Of a stretch of DNA of 64,000 nucleotides, positions 44,516-55,600 are shown in pieces. The notes beneath the pieces were generated by a model that was not told the DNA's origin, made no database searches, and worked only from the letters and a program-made list of their open reading frames with translations. This stretch comes from Deroplatys truncata (lineage: Eukaryota > Arthropoda > Insecta > Mantodea > Mantidae): positions 108,922,350-108,986,349 of the forward strand of contig CM060979.1 of NCBI GenBank assembly GCA_030765065.1, written 5' to 3'. Numbering within the stretch: position 1 is the first letter of the stretch; every line of letters starts with the position of its first letter. The translations under genes were made by a program, and so were the position numbers.

Positions 44516-45724
44516 AAATTTTAACTTGCAAGTGGAATGTTGTGATAATAAATGCAGTAACTCCAAATAGTGAGTGGTGAAGCATGATTTGTTGCACGTC
44601 GAAGACGTTAAACCCAGTAAAATCCTCCGGAAGCATGTTTCACAGGTAGGAATATTGTGCATAAGGCCAATGTGAAACCTTGCAGCACATATTGTTGATG
44701 TTTTCACATATTGTTTTAGTAATTAAACATTAACAAGAACGCCAAAGGTGGTAAGGTTTAATATGGACTTTAGCGAATCGTCCAAGCCTCAAGCAAGCAA
44801 TGGTGGTACACTGGCAGGAGTAAAGTATAAACAGGTCCACATACAAGTCCTTGTTATGCTCGCGACAGTTGTAATTAAAGACCTCGCAGAGAGTAGACCA
44901 TAATAAAAGTGTGAGTTTGACTTTTCAGGCTTATAATTAAACTGCTTTGTATTCCATCATAAACCCCTAACTGAAATTAATATAAGACAAGCAGTGTCGT
45001 ATTTTTTCGCAAAACGTGATCCATAGTGCGGAAAAACCCTAAGATGGTAGTGCTGTAATAAAACAGAAAGCAAGGAGACTGCTGTCTCCAAGGAAAACTC
45101 GACTGAAATATTTTCCTTTATTATAATGTCAATGAAAACAGATATTCATGTTTTAGTGATGGCGACAATACAGTGGCACATGCGTAATATCTGAAACTTT
45201 TCTTTGCGGAGTGTAAAAATATATCATTTCTGAGTAAGTGTTTAATGTATGTACGTGTGTTGCATATCTATATTAATATTAAAATAGAGAAACATTTTGT
45301 GTGCGTAAATGAATACTTTCCTTCCGGACAGGCATATGATATAAAATATTTCCAAAGTTCTTAAAAAAGGGGGATTCAAGTGTTTTTATATTCATGTGAC
45401 ACAATTTCACTCCCATTTCAACAAATATGAATATCAGAGGATGCTTTTGTCATTATCTGGAAGCATGAAAATGGCTTCCAGTCTAAAATATTTTAGACTG
45501 GAAGCCAGCTTAAGATATTTTAAATTTGGATTATTAGCGGGGGCAATATGCATACCTGTCGCGCTCATACCATCAAATTTACAAGTGATTTCGCTGAATG
45601 TTGCTGTACTGGAGCAGTTTTTTACGATTTTAACAAAATATGATACACTTATGGCTTAGAATGTGGAAGAAAATGATAAATAGCCCTTCAGCTTTAAAAG
45701 CTCTCCTGTACTTTGTTTTCAATC
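44516..45724. other. Interval without recognised gene; one perfect palindrome
   Basis: No family recognised. The perfect 36-bp palindrome at 45472-45507 is listed separately. Confidence 0.45.
45472..45507. repeat. Perfect 36-bp palindrome without spacer
   Basis: TGGCTTCCAGTCTAAAAT followed immediately by its exact complement (arms of 18 bp). The flanking bases do not continue the symmetry. In single-stranded form it would be a tight hairpin. Confidence 0.95.
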
Positions 45725-46300
45725 TCCATTTTTAAACCCCAACACACAAACCATCACTCTTTGGCTAACTTTGTACATCTTATACTATGGAACCTAACGA
45801 ACATTATAAGGTAGCCATCACTCTCAGAAACTACCCCTAGCGTATTTTTATACCTTATGTAGAAATCTACACCGTTTAACCAATTTAATCAAAGTATTGT
45901 AGAATTATAATGTAGGATCTGACAAAAATATCGGTCTCTACAGAACTTCCAATCATGATACAGCACCCGGATTTTTTAAAGTACCAATTAACCTTAATTG
46001 TAAACTATATAGCTTGATAAATCAGGGGATAAATTTCTTCTTGAACTATAGAACTGGGCAAAAGCTTTAGGACACTTATAATTTCATAATCTACCCCACT
46101 CATATTCTGAACCCTTTATGTAAGCTTCACATAATTTTAATATCATAAACAGAACTTTGCACACTGTTTTAGGCACAAGTTAAAATTGTAGGATGCACAC
46201 GATTTTCAAAATTCACCCCTAATCATTTTCAACCCCTTAAACATTGCATCTGTGCAACGCAAGGTAATACAGTATAATGGCAATTGTATATGCTGTCGCA
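45725..46300. repeat. Degenerate ~110-130-bp tandem repeat
   Basis: CTACCCCTAGCGTATTTTTA (about 45831), TACCCCACTCATATTCTGAA (about 46092) and CACCCCTAATCATTTTCAAC (about 46203) head similar segments, followed by a CCTTWATGTA-like and then a GTAGGAT-like word. At least four diverged units are inferred. Unit borders are uncertain. Confidence 0.4.
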
Positions 46301-46439
46301 TAGTTATCCTTCAGGTGAAGTAGACTGTCATAATATAACCATTGGAATTCGTTTTGTTGTTATATTCTGATCGTTCTGGATCTCATTTGCTCTCCTACAG
46401 CAAAGAGTTTGCAGTATTTCACATATTAAGGCCTGCTAT

Positions 46440-47075
46440 TTAATGAACATGTTCATATGTCACAAGAATGTTATTTGACATAAACTGTGTATTTTAACCA
46501 GATATGGGTTTTCTGTGTAGTAAAATGTTTGCCTCTTACAGTTTACCAATAATTATACAAAGGCCATTTAGAATGAAGAAGACTTCACAGACTATTCATA
46601 GAAAATTCAAGATATAACATGTAATTTTCATGAAAATATTAAACATGTGGTACTTTAATTAAAGTAAATAGAGGTTTTTTGACAAAATAAAAAAATCACT
46701 TTTTTCATGTAAATGATACTTTGGGGTGGTGGATCTTCTTGAAAATCTTCATATCAATCCTTGGAAGATGCTAAACTTAAATACTAAGTTTGTTATTTTA
46801 CAGACTTTTCGTTTTGGAGTTGTGTCGTTCTCCCGCCCTTTCTCGGCGGCTCCAGAAGTGGAACGGGTCTGCGAGTTTGGCAACATCAGGCATTTCCGCG
46901 CGTCTCTGTTTTCTATTTGCCTAGCTTCCTGTGTGGTTCCTTCACTTCATCCTTTCCTCCTTCGGAATGGTAGGCACAACAGACCTATGTAGGTCGTGGT
47001 GCACAAGGTGTTCTCCTCAATTCAACGACCTATACCTATGTCGTTCACAGACTGACAAATAATTTGGGCTGTAAG
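46440..47075 (+). repeat. RptA 3' half, interrupted by a 208-bp insertion
   Basis: Contains AAGAATGTTATTTGACATAA, AATGAAGAAGACTTCACAGA, GAAAATTCAAGATATAACAT and the core, which is broken: GGAGTTGTGTCGTTC at 46816-46830 continues at 47039 as TGTCGTTCACAGACTGACA. The 3' terminus is missing. Confidence 0.65.
46831..47038. mobile_element. 208-bp insertion with 8-bp target-site duplication
   Basis: TGTCGTTC is present on both sides (46823-46830 and 47039-47046), and the interrupted RptA core is colinear once the insert is removed. The insert is GC-rich (TCCCGCCCTTTCTCGGCGGC at its left edge). It has no clear tRNA A/B boxes, TIRs or coding sequence. An 8-bp duplication would suit an hAT-like or similar DNA element, or a short retroposon, but ends are uninformative. 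Confidence 0.6.
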
Positions 47076-47079
47076 AAAT

Positions 47080-47340
47080 TGAAATTTTTACGATCAGTTA
47101 AAGTTAGTACAAAATTGGACAGGATCCCTAATGAAGTAATTAGGCAAGAACTGAATATTTTTGCAGTGAAGGATGAATTAGAAGAACAAAAACAAAAATG
47201 GAAAGAACATTTGAAAAGAATGGAAGAAAGAAGAATTCCATAGATGGCCTTATAAATAAACCTACAGGAAACAGGGGCATAAGAAGGCCAGTTAAAAGAT
47301 GGAATTGAGGCCGGAACAGGTCATAGGCCTAATTCTTGAA
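47080..47340 (+). pseudogene. LINE C-terminal tail
   Basis: Reads KVSTKLDRIPNEVIRQELN (from about 47103), then EEQKQKWKEHLKRMEERRIP (about 47179-47238), then a stop and GIRRPVKRW-like sequence near 47280-47302. This is the usual order at the end of RTE/CR1-type LINE proteins: R-x-N-E-x-I-R, W-x-GH-x-x-RM, R-x-P, then a basic GRP-type tail. The more upstream part of such a protein is what 22500-23430 preserves, so both could derive from related elements. Confidence 0.7.
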
Positions 47341-48544
47341 AGGCAGAAGAATAAGAAGTTGCAGTTATAAGGGAAGATTCGCCATAAAAGTCCTCTAAAT
47401 CGTTGTATAATAAGTTCAATAAAATGGGGGGAGGTAAATGAAATTAATTAAATCGTTTACTTAATGCAGTTTAATAAGTTAACCGTGCAACGTAGTGCAT
47501 GTAATAAAAGCACAGATACGACACAAGCACTATACATCGAGCTATAAAGCACGCTCTTCTGGCTGAGAGAAACATTAACGTGTCTTTTTTTATAATGTAC
47601 GTCAGCTACACTGGAATCATTCTGGATCTGTAATTATTATTCCTAGTCTTGAGTTCTTGTGGTTATACACATCAAGCTGTATAAACAGAGTCGAATTATA
47701 AAAACAGGCACATTAAAAGACAAGCACACAATTTCATATATTTCGGACAAGAGCATTCTTCAGGAGCACAGCTAGAAAAATAAACAGATTAGGTAAATAA
47801 TTCTGTTGAACAACAAATATATTTACACATAATAAGATATGCTTATCATTAAAGGTTAGATATTTCATAAACCTAATGTTGTAATTCATATAATATGCTG
47901 GTTTTAACCTCAACTATCTTATATCGTTCTATTTATATTCGCATTGTATTGATTTTTGCTACTATTATAAATATATTCGTAGTAGTCATTAACAGGACAA
48001 ACACTTTAAAATAAAAGATACAACGTATGTTATATACCTGCGAAATGTGTATTTTTATTCTGCCAATATCTTATTTGGTCATCATTACAATAACTTAGAG
48101 TAAATATGCGTGGTAATGGTTATATTATATTGCATTTATCTACTATTACTGTTTAGATATTTTCTGCCAGTTAGATTTTTTAACATATTCTTAAACAAAC
48201 TCAAATATTTATTCTAGTAGAAAGTCATTTCTGTAAAATGACTATTCAGAGGTTGTATTGTTGAAACCATGTTTTTTCTTATTCTAACAGGTTTTTAGAA
48301 CTTTTTTACCCACACGTAACTTAAACTTTTTCATAAGCAATGTGGATATGAAGAAACGTTTGCTTGTTTGTCCTGTACAACTGTATTTAGCAAAAATATG
48401 GCATTTTCGAAATAACCAAATCATTTAGGTGTTTTTTTGCTTTATATTAAAAATGATATAGTCCTATTTAACCATGAAGTATAAATAAGCAGTTGTGTAA
48501 ATCTTACACAAGCTATATGGATCTATTACATCTTTTCTGCAAAT
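47341..48544. other. Interval without recognised feature
   Basis: AT-rich. TCGGACAAGAGCATTCTTCA at about 47744 looks like a repeat-type word but no second copy is in the window. Confidence 0.4.
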
Positions 48545-48790
48545 TATTGTTTCTAATTTAATGTCCTTTAAGCTGGTAGGTCATTTCGGACGATGAACGA
48601 ATAAAATGGGTGAAATGACGCTCAAATGAGCCTGGGGTCTATAGAGCTTAAGGTTACCCGACATTTGCCTTCTCAGGATAAGGAAAAGATCCAGAAGAAA
48701 ACATATCCAAATAACTCATCCTAACCGAGATCCGAACACGGACCTCTTGAATGTGAGGCAGACATAATATTGATATATCACAGAAGCGGG
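48545..48790 (-). mobile_element. SINE4, tRNA-derived
   Basis: The minus-strand head near 48710-48790 holds a B-box-like GTTCGGATC. The 3' body (complement of 48575-48660) reads GGCTCATTTGAGCGTCATTT then ATTCGTTCATCGTCCG and closely matches 56950-57060, which confirms a dispersed family. Different from SINE1-3. Confidence 0.65.
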
Positions 48791-50834
48791 TTAGGGAAGT
48801 ATTGGCTAGCAAAGTGTTTTCTCCTGGTCTTTAAAAGTTACAAGTGGTTTTACTTCTGGGACGCCCTTTTCTATTTCTAATAAAATCCTAAGATGTCCCT
48901 AGATAACAATAAGGGCCCAGGGCCATGCGTGGCGCATCTTCTCTTCTGTAGGGACGTGTATTTTTAACGTGACGTTCACCTCACCACAAGTCGCGAGCAA
49001 CTGTATCGACTCTTCCGTTGTCATGGTAACCATTACTGGCTTCCACAGTCCGTAGATTTCATTCTCAGACATATCATGAAGGAAGGAAAGAAAGAAAAAA
49101 ACTTTTGAGGAGGGAAAGAGGAAATAAGAAAGAAGAGAACGTGTGTTTTCTTTTTTAACTTCGAGAGTTTCCAACACGTTTGTTAGCTAAAGCAAGTTAC
49201 GCTCTTTTTTTCACGTTGCGCACGTTAAAACTCTGCTAGTGTTTTCAGCAGTTCTTGTAGATCCGAGATCTCCAAACTTTCAGAAGCAGTGAATTACTTT
49301 GAAAATCTGAGCCTGCCTGATATCGAGCGTTGCGTTCTTCTCTCTTTCTTCCAAGACTACTTTAAGTAATATGGTGCTTGTGCGAATATTGTCACTTTGC
49401 ATATCCTTATTTAGATTAGAGATATTAGATATTTCTGCTGTTTTCATAAGTGAGAAAGTAGCCACGTTTTTCAGAAACAAAAGTGTACATAATAGGATTT
49501 CTTCTGATATGTAGATATTCTAGAAGTTTGAGTGAAACAATTCCAGCGCAAACTACATTGTTCTTAACTGAATAAAGTTAAAGTGCATTGAGCAAACTTA
49601 AATGGGAATAAACCTATAAAATAGTGTATAACGAAAGGTTAACGAAGGCAACCGAACCGAATATAAAGGAAATAAAATGACATTTAAACGTATTATGTTA
49701 TCTCGGGCACCACTTGAAGAACTACAGTTCTTCCGGGAGCTGCGTGTCATCCAGAAGATGTGAGACAAAGACTTTGTATTAATACCCATCGGACTTACCT
49801 CTATCGTTAATGTCTCTGTAAGAATTGAAACCGCTCGCGCATATCAGTATGGGACAGCTTGCGAACAGAGGTTGTGGCAATTATATGTGGTTGTGAACTC
49901 AGATGTTTCGGGCTTCAGCGGAAATATAGTGGGACCAGGAAATCATCCTGACTTATACTTTTAATAATTAATTACAAAGTATAGTAATCTAAAAAATACG
50001 AAATTACACTATTAATTTTAAAATAAGAACCAGTAATGTGATATAATATGTTTTGCTACTTTAATACTCTATGTTAAAGACCTGCAACAATCTCTGTGGT
50101 TCACCCGGCTCCATCAAAAGCAGGCAAATACAAAGGTCAAAACTAATTGTTAAGGAGGTATATTCATTAATGTTTCAAGCCTTACTATCACGAGCTCTAG
50201 TGATAGTACGAACGCAACGGGCTTATGTTGACGAATTTCAGTAATGTGTAGTCCATTATATTATTTTATTGCTAGTTTCAGCTGAAATTACATTTAAATG
50301 TGCATGCGTGTAAACTAAGGGGATGATAAAAATTACCCAAGATGAAACGGATAATATACGGCTGAAATTTCCAGAATTCAGTCTTTTTTTTTCTTTAAGT
50401 GTTACTGTTTTCTTTACGACTGCCGATGGGAAATGAGTAAATCGTGCATTTAAATAAAAGAGAATATAACATGAAGATGTGCTCAAAGTTAAAGAGTATG
50501 CGTTCGTATGTTGCATAGAGAATTATGTGATGAATATGTTTCTTTAGGGCTTTTTTATTTCCTCTTGTATAAATGTATAAACGTGAAATTTAAGGCCACT
50601 GTGTATATTTCTATCGATTTATTCATTTGTGTATTAAGTTCTGAGTATGGTTGGATATAAATGAACTCAAAACAGATATTTAAATCCCATTGAATTCCAT
50701 GCAAATGGATGATGATAGTAATGTTAATGATAGCCATATTACTTTCAACGTAGGTTTTCTTGATGAGTAATTAGTATCAAAATAAATCGTTTTTCTTTTG
50801 GTACCTACAAAATACCTTCATGTGAGATTCCACC
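48791..50834. other. Interval without recognised feature
   Basis: No gene recognised. A short hairpin, ACTATCAC and GTGATAGT around an 8-bp loop, is at about 50186-50209. The minus open frames at 48899-49177 and 50256-50516 match nothing I know. Confidence 0.45.
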
Positions 50835-51000
50835 GTCCTCCGTGGTGTAGTAGTTACCATGTTAGCCATGCTAGCCTCAAGTTCCTGAGGTTGCGGGTTC
50901 AAAACCGGCGGAGGACGATGGATTTTTTCGGGCAGAAAAAAAAATGTTACGCTAAGGACCACAGCAGTTAAATAGCGTCCATAAATAAAGCTCAATTTAA
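50835..51000 (+). mobile_element. SINE2, short form with intact head
   Basis: Head CCTCCGTGGTGTAGTAGTTA (50835) gives an A box and GCGGGTTCAAAACCGGCGG (about 50894) a B box. Then GATGGATTTTTTCGGGC as in the other SINE2 copies, and GTTACGCTAAGGACCACAGC at the 3' end. It lacks the ~130-bp central body found at 18340-18480, so it is a deletion or short subfamily. Confidence 0.8.
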
Positions 51001-51489
51001 TTTTATCTGCTATTGCGCCTATTTTCCCTCCACTTGCCAGCCGGCTGGTACCTGTATTCGCTCCGAATCATATGCTCTCACCAGCTATCGTCAAGTACCG
51101 AATAGGCCGGTTGGGAGCGAGCTTACCTGCTCAGTACATCAGCGTGATGGGAGCAATTGAAAGAGAAGCAAAGGGGAAAATGTTAACGTCATTCACACCC
51201 TCCCTTAGAGCAGCGGCGGTTCTGTTGGGAATTTTCATTTAAAATGTAGGACAGTGTTTCAAATCGTAGGTCAATAACACCAACTAGTTCCAAACCTGCT
51301 TGGGAGGAAATGTCTTTTATTACAATAAAATATAACAGTATAAAGTGTTTCATTTGTAATAACTTTTTAAACCGTATAAAAAAATTTCAATCTAAATCGC
51401 CATTATTATTCTTGTCATGCAGATCAGTATAAAATATACCAAGGAGAAGAACGATCAGCTTTATCGGAACAACTAAAATGCACGTTTTG
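51001..51489. other. Interval without recognised feature
   Basis: GC-richer patch at about 51005-51230 of unknown origin, then AT-rich sequence. Confidence 0.4.
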
Positions 51490-53876
51490 TGCTGATAATT
51501 TTAATGTATGTATTTTATTCTCTTGATTGTAAAGCCAGTCACTTGCTTCCCTGCTTTGTATCTCCATGTTCGACCTCTTGCCGCTCCGGTGCGTTTGTTT
51601 CTCCATGCACGGTGGGCGTGGTTTTCCGGGTTGAGTTGATGTGTGATGTCTATCTGCTGCTCTTGGCATTGTGTGGATGGTTGAGCTGTGAGACAGACGC
51701 TGTGTTTGCGCTGGCAAAATGTTCTCTTGGAGTGGAAGTTTGATTAGGCTTTCTTTGTGTGCCTGCCAATTTGCGATATTTAAGAATCTGTGTAATAGTG
51801 ATTAGCCATGCGGCTGGTTTAATTTTCAAAATTTCTGCTCTTGGTAAGGCATTTGTTGTACATTAAATGAAGTTTATTCGTCACGTCTGTTCCAGTAAAG
51901 GTAGAGTTTATTTTCAGCTTGGCCATTTTGGTTTTGGGTGCGTGGAGACAGTTGGAATGCCAGATATTATAACCGTGGGGCAATTGTGACTGGTTTCAAA
52001 TTTAGGCACAAAGTTTTAATGTGTTTGTTATTGTGGGCCCCTTTGTTCTGCTGTAGTCCTAACCGTTAAATGGGTCTGCTTTGTATTTTCAGGGCTAGTA
52101 ATTATTAAGTAGGGATTTGGCTTTGGGTATTAAAGTTTTTTTTAATGTCTAAACTTTAGTTGGGCGGAAGTTATATTCTAATGTATTAAATGAGTTTTAA
52201 GGGAAGCTTCCATATATATAGTTAAGGCATTTTGCAAATTTCTGTAGGCTTTCATAGTTTCGCTCTTGTTATAGGGCGATTGTGGTAAAACTGCTTATCA
52301 GAAAGTAAGTCTAGGGCACATTCAACTTGATAATTTATGGGTTTTCATGTTAAGTTTCCATTTTTAATATGTAAAAGCAAGTTATAAATTGTAAAACGTT
52401 CCTGCTTTGTTTTAATGTGGGGCAGGTATGGTAAGCTATGTGGAGTAGATTAAGTATACCCGATGTTGTTTAAGCTATTTAATGGTCCCTGCCCCTTTTA
52501 GCAAAGTATTTTTGATAGGATGTTGATTTCCTAATTATTGTAATATCAATTAAATTGGCATTAAATGTGGCTAAGTGTACCCAAGTAGATGAGAAAGTTA
52601 AGGCACTTGTTACCGAACTATATTGTAATTTTTGCATATGTGATGAATGGTAAAGTTTTGGTTTAATTTTGCCATATCTTAGCAGTGAAGGCTGTAAGAC
52701 CTGAACTATTGTCCAAAATTGTTGAATTTAAGAAATTAGTGACATGTTTTGGGGGTGGCTGTTGCAATCTGGCTCGTTCAGTAAATTAGGGCTGTTTGCC
52801 ATTTTTGCTTCTCCATCTTTGGGGATTAAGCATTGCGCTTGAACTAGGTTACTCTGTTTGAAAAAGTTGACAGGTTTATATAACATGTATCCATACTGGC
52901 GTTTTAGTGCATATGTGGGTAGCTGAACCTGTAGTAGTTACCTGGTGGATTTGGTTTTAATAACTTTTTCTTTTCAGCTTTTTTGTTAACATATTTGTCT
53001 CAGGGAACTATTAATTGGGTATTTCTCCAACTGGTTTCCTACATTATCTGGGCACCTTTGTCCCAGTTCTTTAGGGATTATCAGATATCTTTCATTTGCT
53101 TTCAGCTTATACATGAACATATGTGTAAAGCTGTTACGGTGCTTTATTACATTAATTCTGCATTTTTTGTCATAATAAGTCTAGGTATTTAATATTTCCC
53201 TGAAAGAAATGGTGAATTTTGCTTTAGTCTTCCTACTTCCTCTTATTTGTATTTTGTTTACTGCAAAGCTATTTTGAATATTTACTTTCCTTTTGCCTTG
53301 GTGGCTAACTAATTTTGTGCCTTAAGGATGAAAGCTATATTTTAAAGCTATGCTTTAATAGTATATTGAAGTGGATTTTGACCTTTGCATTTTATGCCTG
53401 AAAGTGTAATTTTTCCTGTTTCATTTTAAGCTTGCTTAATTGATTTTTTTTTAAATTAGCTAGCTAAGTGTTATTAAAGGGCCTTTGCTCTTAATTTTGA
53501 AAGTAAAATTGCTGTAATTTTCTGTGTTAATACGTTTGCCCGTTTATCTATTTTATTTTAAGCCTTCAAGTGTTTAATGTCTTTTAATGTAACCAGATTT
53601 TTGCCTTTGTACATATACTTAAATTAAGTGTGTTCATTGTTTGAATTTGGCTAATTTTGTGAAAGGGGAGTTTAATGTGGAATGGTATTTATGAAATAAA
53701 GCCAGTCTAGTTGTAATTTTGATTCCTTTCTTACTCTAATGTTGAAGCTTTTTCCCTGGGTCTTGGTTTCCCTGAAGCTATTTTGCCGTACGCTGTTGCC
53801 CTTCTGATTTATTTCATTATTCCCTACGGCATTCTTAGGGCTTCCCTCCTCGCCTTGTCGTGGTTCCCCACTTCAG
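51490..53876 (+). other. Strand-asymmetric T/G-rich block, possible intron
   Basis: Over about 2.4 kb the plus strand has more T than A and, in most lines, more G than C. In the sampled line 52381-52440 I count A15 C6 G16 T23; in 53281-53340 A13 C10 G11 T26. No repeat family, coding motif or reading frame explains it. The block ends in a pyrimidine-rich tract and CAG at 53851-53876. Introns transcribed from the plus strand often show this skew, but a retroelement or long LTR could too. Confidence 0.35.
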
Positions 53877-53964
53877 AAAAAAGTCGTACGCGGCTGTTCG
53901 GCTTCGATGGGCTCCTCATGGTTTTGATGTGGCTAGACCAGTGAAGTCATTGCAGTTTGTGGAT
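53877..53964 (+). CDS. Candidate 88-nt host exon (very tentative)
   Basis: Preceded by GTTCCCCACTTCAG, a plausible splice acceptor, and followed by GTAAGT at 53965-53970, a consensus donor. The frame through it is open (KKSYAAVRLRWAPHGFDVAR, then PVKSLQFVD) and less AT-driven than the surroundings. I do not recognise the protein and there is no second exon to support it. It could be chance. Confidence 0.2.
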
Positions 53965-54194
53965 GTAAGTCGAGTACATTTTATCGTACCTACTGTAAAT
54001 TTATTGCTATTCCTGAACTTTTTTACGCTAGTCAGGCTCACAACTTGTTTATTTTGCTTTTGAACATAATCCATTTATCGTGTTATTACACAATTTATTA
54101 TTCTTGCTTATATAATCCCTCCCATGATCCAATACTCAAATTAATCATGTCTCGCCATATTAAACACTGCTAATGTATTACATACCGCTGCCGC

Positions 54195-54210
54195 CATCAC
54201 CACCACCACC

Positions 54211-54259
<49 letters not shown>
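54195..54259. repeat. (ACC)n(AAT)n compound microsatellite
   Basis: CACCACCACCACC passing into about 16 AAT units. Confidence 0.95.
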
Positions 54260-54429
54260 TATTATCATATGAGCAATATAGTTCCGTAAAACAATATAAT
54301 TATAAAATTCAAATTAATTTGTATCGCAGGGCTACTCCCGTATAGTTACAGGAAACCCCACTGAGTTTACAAACCGGCCTGCTGCTCCACTTTCCTTGTG
54401 GCAGATGTTAACAGGAGCGGAGCAGGTAA

Positions 54430-55600
54430 AGCCGGCTCTCTAGAGCGTATTGATACCGGTGAGCAGAAAGAAGAAAGAAGAATCAGCACCAGTAGACAGC
54501 AGTGAGTGCATCAGCTAATCTGGTACTGAGTGTAGAATTTGTTTATTTCAATGTCAATCATGTAGATGTGACTAAGAAGTGGAAAAATATTAGCTGAAAA
54601 GAATTCAGTAGAAATAATGCAAATTCAGGAGAGACAGTAGTAGTAGAAAAGTAATTGCACAAAATAGAGTAACAGAAATAGACGAAAGTTGTCAAAATAT
54701 GCACAATATCTCAGGAAGAGGAGGCAATAGAATTCAGGGAGAAAGTGAGTAATTCAAAAATGGGAGGATGAAAATGTAAGAAAATATGTGGAAAAAAGCT
54801 AGGAGAGGTGTTAGAAAATAGTCGACAAGAGCTAGGAAAGGAATTAAAGCCAAAGCTGAAGTGTAATCATTAATAGAAAAGAGTCAAAAGAAGCTAGAAG
54901 AGAAAACAGAAAAAAGTCCAGGGGAGAAGAAAGAAAATGGGTAAATGAGGCTGGAAAAGAGGCAAAAGGAGCTGGAAAAGGGACAACGGGAGTAGAAAAG
55001 GAATTAAAAAATCAACAGTATCAGAAATATTTAAGGAAAAAATTGAAGGGGAAATAAGTATTTTTAGAAGTGAAGCCAAAGAAAATAACAGAAGTCAAGC
55101 AAGAAATGCAATGCAAAGTTCACATTTCTTCGGGAGAGGGTCGCAGTTTCACAGAAATTGAAATCAAATTGATGTTAGGAATAGATGCAGAGAGGTCAAG
55201 TTCCTAAATCAGAATCAGCACAGTGAGAAATACCTAGGAATTTTTATGTAAATAAAATTCAGTTAAGTGCAGAAGATAGGGCTAGGACTGCTTTTGGAAG
55301 AGTAAGGACACAGGCAGAAGAATGCAAGTCCAAAAGAAAAGAAAGAAAAGTGGGAACCTGGAATAGGTAATTTAACTTTAGTGAAACATCACAAATTGTC
55401 AATTAGGTTAAAAAATAATAAAATAATGGAACTAACATACGAAGGTTCTGCAGTAATTGTATCTAAATTTGGAAAACATATGTATGAGTTAAACGTTGCC
55501 AAAAATTGCAAATTAATAGGTAGTTGGCATAAGCATCTCCTTCGTCCACATAAGATGCAGTCAGATAATTCTAAGCTTTGGTACTTAAATTTGTGGGTGC
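54430..55600 (+). pseudogene. Ty3/gypsy-like gag and integrase C-terminus, internally deleted
   Basis: Two recognisable parts. The purine-rich stretch 54590-55090 encodes, across frames, Lys/Glu-rich heptad-like sequence (KRQKELEKGQRE; ITEVKQEMQCKV from about 55086), typical of the coiled-coil gag N-termini of insect Ty3/gypsy elements. Then RTAFGRVRTQAEECK (55285), a Lys-rich linker and VKHHKLSIRLKN ... ELTYEG ... VIVSKFGKHMYELN ... GSWHKHLLRPHK (55380-55555), the C-terminal integrase domain with its LYEGP-like and HLRPY-like motifs. Protease, RT, RNase H and the integrase core are missing, so about 3 kb has been deleted. No intact frame links the two parts. Confidence 0.75.

Noticed and set aside
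47744..47770. Ribozyme-like motif near a TCGGACAAGAGC word
   Set aside because: I looked for hammerhead core sequence (CTGATGA and GAAA in register) and did not find it.
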